DNA from: UBA2336 sp965227265 | Lineage (GTDB): Bacteria; Bacteroidota; Bacteroidia; Cytophagales; Cyclobacteriaceae | Length of the DNA: 64,000 bases | Direction of reading: 5' to 3' | Assembly: GCA_965227265.1 (NCBI GenBank) | Contig: OZ245738.1 | Location: forward strand, 1,240,001-1,304,000 | Part shown: positions 25,764 through 34,606 of the stretch, piece after piece | Numbering within the stretch: position 1 is the stretch's first letter | Layout: the number at the start of each line of letters is the position of its first letter | Program-made: the position numbers and the translations under genes | The notes under the pieces: model-generated | Seen by the model: the letters and a program-made list of their open reading frames with translations, nothing else | Told to the model about the DNA's origin: nothing | Database searches by the model: none

Positions 25764-28700
25764 ATGAGTGAAGAGCTTCTCAAAGCCGTAGTTCAATTAT
25801 TTGCCATTGTTACCCGCGAACGCATCACGGAGGATGAGCGCAACAATATTAAGGCCTTCCTCGGATTATACCTGAATAGGGATGCAGTCAAATTTTACCT
25901 TAATTTATTCGATCAGTTTTACAACAATTACCGGGTTGCTGAGCCTGAACCAGGCACGTCAACAATTGATTACGAAACGCAGCAATTTGTTGATGATTGG
26001 GCGAAGATCATGCAGATCACCAAAAAGGTTAATCAGGCATTGACCACTCAACAAAAGCAGGTACTCATTGTAAAAATTGTTGAGCTTGTTTTTATTGACA
26101 ATGAAATACCTGAACGTCAACGCAACCTTATCTTTTATATCGGCCAGGCATTAAAGATCGATCAGCACGATGTTAAGGCACTGAAAGATTTTGTAACTGG
26201 TCAGGATATGGATGAGCTGGCGTCTAAAAATGTGCTCATCATCGATGAAGGTTCTGGGGATAAGCCTTACCCTGGTCCGCGTATTGTAGAAAAAAATCTT
26301 ACGGGCTTAATTGCCGTCCTCAAACTATCCGATACATATTTTATCAAATACCTCGGAATCTCACTTGTTTATCTTAATAGTATTCCACTCGCGAGAAGAA
26401 GAACAGATATATTTCCAACCGGCAGCACTATTCGCGGTGATAAGATAGAATCAGTTTATTACAGCGATATCATCAGCAAGTTTTTTGTAGGTGAGAGTGA
26501 AAGCAAGATTACGTTTACAGCGGATCATTTATTCTATCATTTTAAAACCGGCAAAGCTGCGTTGCAGAATGTTAACATTGCTGAACAAGGCGGTAAGCTG
26601 ATTGGCGTGATGGGTGCCAGCGGTTCCGGTAAATCAACGTTACTAAGCGTTTTGAATGGCGTTGAACCACCTTCAAGCGGTCGCGTAATGATTAACGGTA
26701 TCGATATTCATCAACATCCTGAAAAAGTTGAGGGTATTGTTGGCTACATTCCGCAGGATGATCTTCTGATGGAAGACCTTACAGTTTTTGAAAACCTGTA
26801 CTATGCAGCGCAGCTTTGCTTTGGACAGCATACGAAAGAAGAAATTACCGAATTAGTAGAGAAAACTATTGTTCAGCTTGGACTCAGTGAGATCAGAAAT
26901 TTAAAAGTTGGATCCACCCTCGATAAAACCATCAGCGGTGGGCAGCGTAAAAGGGTTAACATCGGATTGGAATTACTTCGTGAGCCGACCATTCTTTTTG
27001 TAGATGAGCCTACATCAGGTTTATCCTCGCGCGACTCGGAAAATATCATGGACTTGCTGAAGGAACTATCCCTTCGTGGCAAGATGGTGTTTGTTGTTAT
27101 CCACCAACCGTCATCGGATATCTTTAAGATGTTTGATACGCTCATCATTCTGGATGTTGGAGGCTTTCAGATTTATTACGGTAACCCGATTGAATCAGTA
27201 TTATATTTCCGGGATATCGTTAACGCAGCCAATAAAACACAGGGCGCTTGCCCCGAATGTGGGAATATTAATCCGGAACAAGTATTTAATATCATTGAAA
27301 CAAAAATTGTTAATGAATACGGGCGCTTAACCAACACGCGCAAAATATCAGCCGGACAATGGTATCAGTATTTTAAACAGAAAATAAAAGTACCCAAGCT
27401 TGAACATGCGCGTGACAGGCTTAAAGTAACGCAGGAAATTCCGGGAAGAATCGATCAATTTAAAACGTTCGTAACGCGTGATGTTTTATCCAAGCTCGCG
27501 AATAAGCAATATTTGTATATCAACCTGCTGGAAGCGCCTGTGCTGGCTTTTTTTATCAGCTTCATGGTCCGGTATTATAGAATTCTAAACCAGGATAATC
27601 CGATTTACAGCTTTGCAGATAATGATAACATTCCGGTGTACTTCTTCATGTGCGTTGTTGTAGCACTCTTTTTTGGACTTACGGTAAGTGCTGAGGAGAT
27701 ATTCCGCGACCGGAAAATATTAAAGCGAGAACAATTTTTACATTTAAGTCGAGGCAGCTACCTGTTTTCAAAAGTTTTTGTGATGTTCTTTATTTCAGCT
27801 GTTCAAACAATCTTGTTTATGACAGTCGGAAATTTTGTGTTAGAGATTCCAATAACCGAAATGCGATATTGGGTTATCTTATTCAGTTGCGCATGCTTCG
27901 CCAACATGCTGGGCTTAAACATTTCGTCATCATTCAATTCCGCTGTTACCATTTATATCTTAATTCCCTTGCTGATTATTCCACAACTTTTACTGAGTGG
28001 AGTAGTAATCAATTTCGACAAGTTTAATCCAAGCGTTAGCAAACCAATTGGTGTTCCAATTGTTGGCGAGATCATGGCATCACGCTGGGCATTTGAAGCA
28101 TTTATGGTTACGCAATTCCGGGATAATAGATTTGAAAAGCAGTTTTATGATTTTGACCGCACCATTGCTGAATCGGACTATAAGAAGATCTATTACATTC
28201 CTAAACTTGAAACGGAGCTTTCGTATTGTTTAAATAACCGGAGCAACTGGCGTAATCCCCGACATGCGAAACTAACGGCATCCCTGGCGCTGGTGAAAAA
28301 TGAAATTGAGTACGAACTGGCTCAGGTTGGCCGGGATAATTTCCCTGAAGTTGAACGTCTGAAGATCGGTAAGTTTGATTCGATCACGTATGTAAAGTCA
28401 ATGAGATTTCTTTCAACCTTAAAAACCTATTATGGAAAGAAGCAAACTCGGGCGATGCAGGAAAAAGAAGCTTTGATTGCTAAACTAACCGACACTCCAC
28501 AAAAGGCAGTACAGTTTGCAGCAGATCGCGACCATTATCAAAATAAAATGGTTTCAAATGCGGTTAAGAATACTAGTACGCTGGATCGGGTGGTAGAGTA
28601 CGATGGAAAGCTCATCCAAAAAATTTACCCTATTTACTTTGATGATCATAAGCCTGCGTATGGAATAGATTTTTCGGCAAACCTGTTTCAGCCTGCGAAG

Positions 28701-28859
28701 CATTTGTTCGGAGCTACCTTCGATACGCTCTATTTTAACGTCACCATTATTTGGTTAATGACGATTACTCTTTTCATTACGTTGTATTTTGACTTACTCA
28801 AAAAGTTTATGAAGCTTTTTGAGTACAAAAAATATCGCAAGCGCGAAAGGATGTTATAA
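25764..28859 (+). CDS. ABCG-type ABC transporter with TerB-like N-terminal domain
   Basis: The single 1031-residue chain joins four parts. Residues about 1-150 are helical and resemble TerB-like repeats (LFAIVTRERITEDERNNIKA, VELVFIDNEIPERQRNLIFY). Residues 170-260 are a linker with GLIAVLKLSDTYFIKYLGIS. Then comes an ATPase with Walker A GASGSGKST, signature ISGGQRKRVNIGLELL and Walker B ILFVDEPTSGL. The C-terminal half is an ABC2-type membrane domain with about six helices. A CPECGN motif follows the ATPase. The ATPase-first order marks the ABCG/White type. The substrate is unknown. A lipoprotein gene follows after 32 bases but has its own -7 box. Confidence 0.9.
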   Translation: MSEELLKAVVQLFAIVTRERITEDERNNIKAFLGLYLNRDAVKFYLNLFDQFYNNYRVAEPEPGTSTIDYETQQFVDDWAKIMQITKKVNQALTTQQKQVLIVKIVELVFIDNEIPERQRNLIFYIGQALKIDQHDVKALKDFVTGQDMDELASKNVLIIDEGSGDKPYPGPRIVEKNLTGLIAVLKLSDTYFIKYLGISLVYLNSIPLARRRTDIFPTGSTIRGDKIESVYYSDIISKFFVGESESKITFTADHLFYHFKTGKAALQNVNIAEQGGKLIGVMGASGSGKSTLLSVLNGVEPPSSGRVMINGIDIHQHPEKVEGIVGYIPQDDLLMEDLTVFENLYYAAQLCFGQHTKEEITELVEKTIVQLGLSEIRNLKVGSTLDKTISGGQRKRVNIGLELLREPTILFVDEPTSGLSSRDSENIMDLLKELSLRGKMVFVVIHQPSSDIFKMFDTLIILDVGGFQIYYGNPIESVLYFRDIVNAANKTQGACPECGNINPEQVFNIIETKIVNEYGRLTNTRKISAGQWYQYFKQKIKVPKLEHARDRLKVTQEIPGRIDQFKTFVTRDVLSKLANKQYLYINLLEAPVLAFFISFMVRYYRILNQDNPIYSFADNDNIPVYFFMCVVVALFFGLTVSAEEIFRDRKILKREQFLHLSRGSYLFSKVFVMFFISAVQTILFMTVGNFVLEIPITEMRYWVILFSCACFANMLGLNISSSFNSAVTIYILIPLLIIPQLLLSGVVINFDKFNPSVSKPIGVPIVGEIMASRWAFEAFMVTQFRDNRFEKQFYDFDRTIAESDYKKIYYIPKLETELSYCLNNRSNWRNPRHAKLTASLALVKNEIEYELAQVGRDNFPEVERLKIGKFDSITYVKSMRFLSTLKTYYGKKQTRAMQEKEALIAKLTDTPQKAVQFAADRDHYQNKMVSNAVKNTSTLDRVVEYDGKLIQKIYPIYFDDHKPAYGIDFSANLFQPAKHLFGATFDTLYFNVTIIWLMTITLFITLYFDLLKKFMKLFEYKKYRKRERML

Positions 28860-28864
28860 TTTTA

Positions 28865-28872
28865 TAATTTTG
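28865..28872 (+). promoter_or_regulatory. -7 box (TAATTTTG) before the lipoprotein gene
   Basis: A perfect TAnnTTTG lies 19 bases before the ATG at 28892. No matching -33 element is clear. Confidence 0.5.
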
Positions 28873-28891
28873 TAAGACTAACAAAAAACTT

Positions 28892-29329
28892 ATGAAGAAA
28901 TTAACTGTATTTGCCAGCGTAGTTTTCGTGGCTGTGTTAGCAATAGCTTGTGGCAGCAAGAAGCAAGAAGTAGTTGCCAATAACGATGAATGGCCAGAGA
29001 TGGATGAATTTCATATGATTATGGCGGAAAGCTTTCATCCTTATAAGGATTCAGCGAACCTTGAGCCTGCTAAAGCCAATGCATCGGAAATGGCTAAGGT
29101 GGCAGAAAAGTGGGCAAGTGCCCCGCTTCCTGAGAAAGTAGATAGTGAAGAAACAAAAACAAATCTTGCTCAACTGAAAAATGATGCAAGTGCGTTTACA
29201 CAAATTGTTCAAAGTAGAGACTCTATTAAAATAGGAGAGTCACTAACTTCACTTCATGATCAGTTTCACAAACTGCAAGAATCTTGGTATGGCGGCCATA
29301 AGGAAGAAGGTCACGACCATGAGCATTAA
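28892..29329 (+). CDS. Small lipoprotein with His-rich C-terminus
   Basis: The 145-residue product has a lipobox (FVAVLAIACGSKK, Cys at about 20) and a helical domain (FHMIMAESFHPYKDSANLEP, PAKANASEMAKVAEKWASA). The tail, GGHKEEGHDHEH, carries four His with acidic residues and could bind a transition metal. The helical part with conserved His and Met resembles periplasmic four-helix proteins; whether the His tail matters is inference. It is followed by a clear terminator. Confidence 0.75.
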   Translation: MKKLTVFASVVFVAVLAIACGSKKQEVVANNDEWPEMDEFHMIMAESFHPYKDSANLEPAKANASEMAKVAEKWASAPLPEKVDSEETKTNLAQLKNDASAFTQIVQSRDSIKIGESLTSLHDQFHKLQESWYGGHKEEGHDHEH

Positions 29330-29354
29330 TTTTAAAATGTTCGACTGAAATTAG

Positions 29355-29376
29355 ATCCCGCTTTGCGGGATTTTTT
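29355..29376 (+). terminator. Rho-independent terminator
   Basis: ATCCCGC (29355-29361) pairs with GCGGGAT (29365-29371) around TTT, followed by six T. It ends the lipoprotein gene. Confidence 0.92.
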
Positions 29377-29377
29377 G

Positions 29378-30244
29378 TTATGACTTAATGGAATAAAAAG
29401 TAACAAAGAATAGCAGCAGCTTATATGCTTCAAGCGCAAGAAATAATCCGATAATCCCGATGGCACTTTTTAAAATAAGACTTTTGCCAGTTTGTCCGTA
29501 GAAGGTTCGGGCAGCGCGATAAATGAAGTAAAGGTTTGTTGAAATGAAAATGATAGTAAGTGTCGTATCGTCCAGATACGTACCTAATGTTGTTCCACTC
29601 CATTTAAACAGCTTGCTAAGAACAAGAAGTATAACCGATAATAATATAGCATTTACAAATATATTGAAACAAGCAAGTTCAACGGCAAGCGCAACATGAT
29701 CGGTGAAGTACCGATTCTTCTTCCGAAAAATTAAGCTGAGCGGGAGGGATGCTAACCAAACAAAGACAACGATCAATAGTTTGGCCAGAACAGTGGTCTT
29801 TTGATTGTAGATCAACTCAAAACCTGTCAGGCTGATACTTTCATCTAATACGCGTTGATTAACCATGCCTCTCACCATTGGACTGTGAAAGAGAAAATAC
29901 ATCTGCGTCTTCAAGGTAGAGCTGAATAATTGCAGCACCGGGAATAAAAAGTAGACAAGGTTCAAAACAAAGAACATCTGAAGCGGACGCAGGTAGTTTA
30001 CCCTGCGACCATTGGCATACTCTTTCGAAAGAAACCCGGGATTTTTGATTGTGAGCCATAAAGTTCTCAGAAACCGGTTATCCGCTAGCGTTATCGCGCT
30101 GAGTGAATTGCCCAGGAAATGTTTAAATGATCGGTCTTTCGGCTCAATTACTTTCTCTCCACAGAAATTGCAGAATAAGCCCGTGAAAACATTTCCGCAG
30201 CTTTTGCAAGTATGTTCGGAAAATTTAACGGGCTCTTTATTCAT
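29378..30244 (-). CDS. DUF3667 membrane protein with zinc ribbon
   Basis: The 288-residue protein has a cytoplasmic N-terminal zinc ribbon (CKSCGNVFTGLFCNFCGEKV). The DUF3667 signature follows: SFKHFLGNSLSAITLADNRF, TIKNPGFLSKEYANGRRVNY and RPLQMFFVLNLVYFLFPVL. Four or five transmembrane helices come next. The function of this common Bacteroidota family is not known. I use the ATG at 30244; a longer start would overlap the upstream gene by 77 bases. With the gene at 30261 it makes a two-gene operon. Confidence 0.88.
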   Translation of the reverse strand: MNKEPVKFSEHTCKSCGNVFTGLFCNFCGEKVIEPKDRSFKHFLGNSLSAITLADNRFLRTLWLTIKNPGFLSKEYANGRRVNYLRPLQMFFVLNLVYFLFPVLQLFSSTLKTQMYFLFHSPMVRGMVNQRVLDESISLTGFELIYNQKTTVLAKLLIVVFVWLASLPLSLIFRKKNRYFTDHVALAVELACFNIFVNAILLSVILLVLSKLFKWSGTTLGTYLDDTTLTIIFISTNLYFIYRAARTFYGQTGKSLILKSAIGIIGLFLALEAYKLLLFFVTFYSIKS

Positions 30245-30260
30245 CAAGGCAAAAGTAAAA

Positions 30261-30773
30261 CTACTTTTCCAGTTGCTTGAGAATCTTTTTTGATCGGGAA
30301 AGGTAAGCGGCAGTTCCAAAAGGTAGTTGGTCTTCAATCACCAGCTTTAATTCTTTCTTAAGGTCCGGATGTTGCCTAGTAAGATTGGCCAGTACGGTCA
30401 TAGAAAAAACTCTTACCGCTATAGCTTCTTTAGGATCCATCAGTTGAAAGCAAAGCTCGATAACGTTGCCTTGGTGCTTTTCGGGAACCTCAACAAACTG
30501 AAGGAGACGCATGATATTCCGTTTCACAGCGTCATGAATGCCAGATTTGGAAAGAATTTTCAGCACTGAGTTATAATGTCTTTCGACAAGGAATGGATGA
30601 TTTTTAACGCAATAGGAGAGCGGCCAGGCAGCGCGCTGTGTAATCTTGTAAGGGCCTTCTAAAAATATGGCTATCAGGGAGTTAAACCGTTCCTGATTGC
30701 TTCCAACATAACTTATAATTCTATCAGTTAAAGCCTTCGAATGTACCTTGAGAAGCTCTTTTCGGATGTCCAT
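30261..30773 (-). CDS. HEAT-repeat-like protein of unknown function
   Basis: The 170-residue protein is predicted to be wholly helical, with repeats of the form FLEGPYKITQRAAWPLSYCV, SKSGIHDAVKRNIMRLLQFV and DPKEAIAVRVFSMTVLANLT, typical of HEAT or ARM scaffolds. There is no signal peptide. Such proteins usually mediate protein contacts. It lies 16 bases upstream of the DUF3667 gene on the same strand and may share its transcript. Confidence 0.7.
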   Translation of the reverse strand: MDIRKELLKVHSKALTDRIISYVGSNQERFNSLIAIFLEGPYKITQRAAWPLSYCVKNHPFLVERHYNSVLKILSKSGIHDAVKRNIMRLLQFVEVPEKHQGNVIELCFQLMDPKEAIAVRVFSMTVLANLTRQHPDLKKELKLVIEDQLPFGTAAYLSRSKKILKQLEK

Positions 30774-30809
30774 AACTCAACCGAGGTTAATTTTTTTTAT
30801 CATAACTTG

Positions 30810-30838
30810 TTGAAAATAAGGTATTTTATATAACTTTA
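30810..30838 (+). promoter_or_regulatory. Putative promoter (TTG-N18-TAACTTTA) for a small gene
   Basis: TTG at 30810-30812 and TAACTTTA at 30831-30838 are 18 bases apart, a near-consensus Bacteroidota promoter, 30 bases ahead of the ATG at 30869. Confidence 0.45.
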
Positions 30839-30868
30839 TTAAACTTTTACATCAAACCAATAAACTCG

Positions 30869-31061
30869 ATGCGTATGGAGCTATTTTTTGCCATCGTTTC
30901 TACTGCACTTTTCCAGATTGGATTTTGCCTTTTTTGCTTTCTTAAAAAGTCAGGCGAAGTTCGGTATCTCTGGAGATAAGTTCAGCATTAACTCGCTGAT
31001 AACAATCTATCGCACTGTTCCTATAAAGGGAACGAAGGGTGCTTTCTATAGTTATAAATAG
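30869..31061 (+). pseudogene. Small membrane protein gene, probably frameshifted
   Basis: From ATG 30869 the frame encodes MRMELFFAIVSTALFQIGFC and LFCFLKKSGE, a single transmembrane helix, then ends at TAA 30977-30979 after a poor tail. In the +1 frame, from about 30954, the sequence gives a more protein-like tail: KFGISGDKFSINSLITIYRT then VPIKGTKGAFYSYK, with stop at 31059-31061. Removing one base near 30953 (a GG pair) joins them into about 63 residues. I have no homologue in mind, so the frameshift is inferred from codon pattern. Alternatively the product is just the 36-residue helix. It fills the gap between the HEAT-like gene and the ABC-F gene. Confidence 0.4.
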
Positions 31062-31069
31062 TAGATTTG
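31062..31069 (+). promoter_or_regulatory. -7 box (TAGATTTG) of the ABC-F gene
   Basis: A perfect TAnnTTTG ends 23 bases before the TTG start at 31093. It would place the transcript start downstream of the alternative GTG at 31039 and so supports the TTG. Confidence 0.5.
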
Positions 31070-31092
31070 CGCCTGTTTTTAACGGTGCGGTC

Positions 31093-32952
31093 TTGAATTA
31101 TCTATCAGCTGAGTCTATCTCGAAATCTTTCCACGATAAGTGGCTTTTTAAGGACATTTCCATTGGTATCTCCCAAGGGGAGAAATTTGCCCTCGTAGGC
31201 AATAACGGAGTCGGTAAATCTACCTTACTCAAAATACTAACGGGTGAATTGCCATCTGATTCCGGCAAAGTAAGTATGCGCGATGGAATCAAAACTGGTT
31301 TCTTAACCCAGGAGCCACGTGTGAACGATAACGTCAGTGTGAAAGACGTTTTGTTCAGTGATTCAAATGAGATCGCCAAAGTTGTCAAGGAATATGAAGA
31401 TTGCCTTCAACATCCTGATGTTTCACCGGAACGCATGCAGGCTGTTCTTGAAAAGATGGAGGAGCTTAATGCCTGGGACTATGAAGCAAAAGTTCATGAA
31501 ATTATAGGTAAGCTCGGGGTACCTGATCTGGATAAAAAATTTGGACAATTATCCGGTGGTCAACGGAAACGTATCTTCTTAGCACAATTGCTTTTAACGG
31601 AACCGGATCTCATCATTATGGATGAGCCAACTAACCACCTGGATCTGACTGCGATTGAATGGCTTGAGAATTACCTGGCGGGTCAACAAGTCACGCTCAT
31701 TATGGTTACACACGACCGGTATTTTCTCGATAATGTTGCCACTGAAATTATAGAAATTGATCGTGGTCAGATTTTCCGATACAGAGGTAACTATGCTTAC
31801 TTTTTGGAGAAGAAGAACGACCGTGAGGAGATGTTGAAAGTTGAAGTTTCAAAAGCAAGACAGCTTCTTAAAAAAGAACTTGAATGGATGCGCAAGCAGC
31901 CGCGTGCCCGAGGAACAAAAGCAAAATATCGTGTAGAGGCTTATTATGACATTAAAGAAAAGGCTTCGCAAGATATTAAGAAGGATAAGCTTGAACTTGA
32001 CTTTAAAGAATCAAGACAAGGAGGGAAAATATTAGAGGTTGAACACATTTCTAAAAGCTACGGTTCACAAAAAATTGTTTACGACTTCTCGTACGTCTTT
32101 AAAAAGAAAGACCGGATTGGAGTTGTTGGGAAGAACGGAATTGGTAAGTCAACTTTTCTGGATATGCTTACCGGAAAGCTTAAGCCTGATACCGGTGAAA
32201 TTATTCCCGGAGTAACAACGAAGTATGGCTACTTCACACAGGAAAGCATTACGCTAAATCCGGGAAACCGGGTGATTGAAGAAGTTAAAGGTATTGCAGA
32301 GTTTATTGTGCTTGCCGATGGAAGTCAGATTTCTGCATCGAAGTTTCTGGAGACATTCTTGTTCTCGCCAGACAAGCAGTACAATTACATTGATAAGCTT
32401 AGTGGTGGAGAAAAGAAAAGATTGCAGTTGCTCAAACTGCTAATCACCAATCCAAACTTCCTGATATTGGATGAGCCTACCAACGATTTTGACATTGATA
32501 CATTAAATGTTCTGGAAGATTTCCTGGAGAAATTTGGCGGTTGCTTGTTGCTTGTATCGCACGATCGTTACTTTATGGATCACTTAGTGGATCAGCTTTT
32601 TGTTTTCGAAGGTGATGGCAAGATCAGATTGTTCAATGGTAATTATTCAGATTATCGGAACTGGGTTGATGAACGGGAACAAATTCAGGAAAAATCACCC
32701 CTTAAGAGTGATGTTATCGTCAATCAAAAAGGCGGTATTTCGTATAAAGAGAAGCAGGAACATGCACGCTTACAAGATGAAATTGCTTCTCTTGAATTAA
32801 AACGAAATGAACTGAACGAACGCTTAAATACTTCATCGACAGATTCTGCGTTATTGATCGAAATAGGAAAAGACATTGAGAAAATCTCTGCCGAAATTGA
32901 TACTAAAACTACCCGATGGTTTGAGCTCTCAGCGCTCATAGATTCAGAATAA
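31093..32952 (+). CDS. ABC-F family ATPase (Uup-like)
   Basis: The protein has two ABC ATPase domains and no membrane part, the ABC-F layout of ribosome-acting factors. Domain 1 has Walker A GNNGVGKST, signature LSGGQRKRIFLAQLLL and Walker B IIMDEPTNHLD. Domain 2 has GKNGIGKST, LSGGEKKRLQLL and LDEPTNDFD. Between them is the ABC_tran_Xtn linker (WMRKQPRARGTKAKYRV). The C-terminal coiled coil (YKEKQEHARLQDEIASLELK) suggests the Uup group. I choose the TTG at 31093 (LNYLSAESISKSFHDKWLFK, 619 residues), since homologues usually begin MNYLS and the -7 box lies just upstream. A GTG at 31039 is the alternative. Confidence 0.93.
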   Translation: MNYLSAESISKSFHDKWLFKDISIGISQGEKFALVGNNGVGKSTLLKILTGELPSDSGKVSMRDGIKTGFLTQEPRVNDNVSVKDVLFSDSNEIAKVVKEYEDCLQHPDVSPERMQAVLEKMEELNAWDYEAKVHEIIGKLGVPDLDKKFGQLSGGQRKRIFLAQLLLTEPDLIIMDEPTNHLDLTAIEWLENYLAGQQVTLIMVTHDRYFLDNVATEIIEIDRGQIFRYRGNYAYFLEKKNDREEMLKVEVSKARQLLKKELEWMRKQPRARGTKAKYRVEAYYDIKEKASQDIKKDKLELDFKESRQGGKILEVEHISKSYGSQKIVYDFSYVFKKKDRIGVVGKNGIGKSTFLDMLTGKLKPDTGEIIPGVTTKYGYFTQESITLNPGNRVIEEVKGIAEFIVLADGSQISASKFLETFLFSPDKQYNYIDKLSGGEKKRLQLLKLLITNPNFLILDEPTNDFDIDTLNVLEDFLEKFGGCLLLVSHDRYFMDHLVDQLFVFEGDGKIRLFNGNYSDYRNWVDEREQIQEKSPLKSDVIVNQKGGISYKEKQEHARLQDEIASLELKRNELNERLNTSSTDSALLIEIGKDIEKISAEIDTKTTRWFELSALIDSE

Positions 32953-32960
32953 TCGATTAT

Positions 32961-34517
32961 ATGACAGGAAAATCTAAATTATTAATCGCGCTCTTCTCGA
33001 TTCTGCTAATCGTTTCATGTGATAACGATGAAAGTCCAAAAAGCAATCCCGGAGTTCCGGAGGAAATTGATTTGAGCACTTCATTCTATTATCAAATTAA
33101 TCTGAAAGACAGAAGTGATGACACTTTTAAGGTCAGGATGTATGTCAGTGATTTAACAGACGCGAATAAGATATATCAATTTCCGGCCACGGTACCTGGT
33201 GTTTACGATATTTTCGATATAGGTCGGTTCGTAACAAGCTTTAAAGCTTTTGATGAATTAGGTAATGAATTGACAGCTACGAATATCAGTACAAACCAAT
33301 GGGAACTCAGTAATCCTGTAGCCACGCGAGTGATTGAGTTTGAAGTGAAGGAATCGTTTGATACACCAGTTACGGAGCATCCGCTTTATGAGATGGGCGG
33401 AACCTCAATCGAAAATGATCATGTCCTATTAAATACATTTGATGTATTAGGGTATCCCACGGGATTGAAAGAAAGAGACTTTTATCTTTCACTTAACTAC
33501 CCTTCAAAATGGAAGATTGGTACTTCACTTGAAAAAACGAGTACTGGCTTATACTATGCGGAAGACTACGATAAGTTTGTTGATTCGCCCATCCTGGTGG
33601 GTGATATCACTATTGCAAGTGTAATGGTTGATGGAGCAAAGATTAACGTTAATACATATTCTGAAACTGACTTGATCTCGGCCGGACAGGTTTTAAATGA
33701 TGTAGAACAGGTAATGAATGATGCAAGTGCTTTCCTTAAAGGTCTGCCGGTAAATCATTATAATTTCCTTTTCTTTTTTCACAACGGAAGAACAGCAGGT
33801 GCGCTAGAACATTCTTACAGTTCCGTTTACGTAATTCGTGATGGTCCTTATACTTCAGGCTATCAAAACCTTGTAAGGGATGTGAGTGCCCATGAATTTT
33901 TTCACATTGTTACTCCGTTAAACATTCATAGCGAGATCATTGAGGATTTTAACTTTGCGGTCCCAACGGCATCTCAACATTTATGGCTGTATGAAGGAGT
34001 AACGGAATGGGCATCACTGATGATGCAGTATCGCAATGGATCATACACCACGCCTGGTATCTTAAATGAGTTTCGGATCAAAAAAAATGTAGCGGATGGA
34101 TATCACCTTAGTCTTACGGAAATGAGTTTAACCTGCTATACTCCGGAAGGGGGAGCAGAGTTTACAAACGTATATTATAAAGGCGCAGCAGTTGCCGCTT
34201 TGCTTGATATCAAACTGCTGGAACTCTCGAATGGTCAGAAAGGTTTGCGGGAACTTATCTTAGAGCTTATTGATACGTATGGTCCTAACAATGCATTTTC
34301 AGAAGCAGATTTTTTTGATGCGTTCGTAGCCATGACCTATCCAGAAATTGAAGATTTTATTGATGCATACATAAAAGGCACTGACGAACTCCCGATGGAG
34401 GAGTACTTTAATAAAATTGGTGTTGCTTTCGATTCTGAAACCAACACACTAACCGAAATGGCGGTTAAAACAACGGAGCAGCAATTCCTGTTCGATAAAT
34501 GGAAGGTTAATCTGTAA
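32961..34517 (+). CDS. M61-type metallopeptidase lipoprotein
   Basis: The 518-residue protein has a lipobox (LLIVSC, Cys20) and a DNDES linker. The N-terminal beta domain includes YQFPATVPGVYDIFDIGRFV, as in M61 glycyl aminopeptidases. The zinc site is HEFFH at 311-315 and the third ligand Glu345 in LYEGVTEW, 30 residues later. Homologues usually carry a C-terminal PDZ domain; here the chain stops at 518, apparently without it. The enzyme should act on peptides at the cell surface or in the periplasm. It follows the ABC-F gene by 8 bases. Confidence 0.87.
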   Translation: MTGKSKLLIALFSILLIVSCDNDESPKSNPGVPEEIDLSTSFYYQINLKDRSDDTFKVRMYVSDLTDANKIYQFPATVPGVYDIFDIGRFVTSFKAFDELGNELTATNISTNQWELSNPVATRVIEFEVKESFDTPVTEHPLYEMGGTSIENDHVLLNTFDVLGYPTGLKERDFYLSLNYPSKWKIGTSLEKTSTGLYYAEDYDKFVDSPILVGDITIASVMVDGAKINVNTYSETDLISAGQVLNDVEQVMNDASAFLKGLPVNHYNFLFFFHNGRTAGALEHSYSSVYVIRDGPYTSGYQNLVRDVSAHEFFHIVTPLNIHSEIIEDFNFAVPTASQHLWLYEGVTEWASLMMQYRNGSYTTPGILNEFRIKKNVADGYHLSLTEMSLTCYTPEGGAEFTNVYYKGAAVAALLDIKLLELSNGQKGLRELILELIDTYGPNNAFSEADFFDAFVAMTYPEIEDFIDAYIKGTDELPMEEYFNKIGVAFDSETNTLTEMAVKTTEQQFLFDKWKVNL

Positions 34518-34577
34518 GAAAGTAGTATAGAAATCAGATTTTATCCGGTAGCCTTAAGACAAAATCAGCGGAAATAG

Positions 34578-34585
34578 TACATTTG
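34578..34585 (+). promoter_or_regulatory. -7 box (TACATTTG) before the PorE-like gene
   Basis: A perfect TAnnTTTG lies 21 bases before the ATG at 34607, in an 89-base gap after the peptidase gene. No clear -33 element. Confidence 0.5.
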
Positions 34586-34606
34586 GTATTGTCTTAACCT
34601 GTTCTC

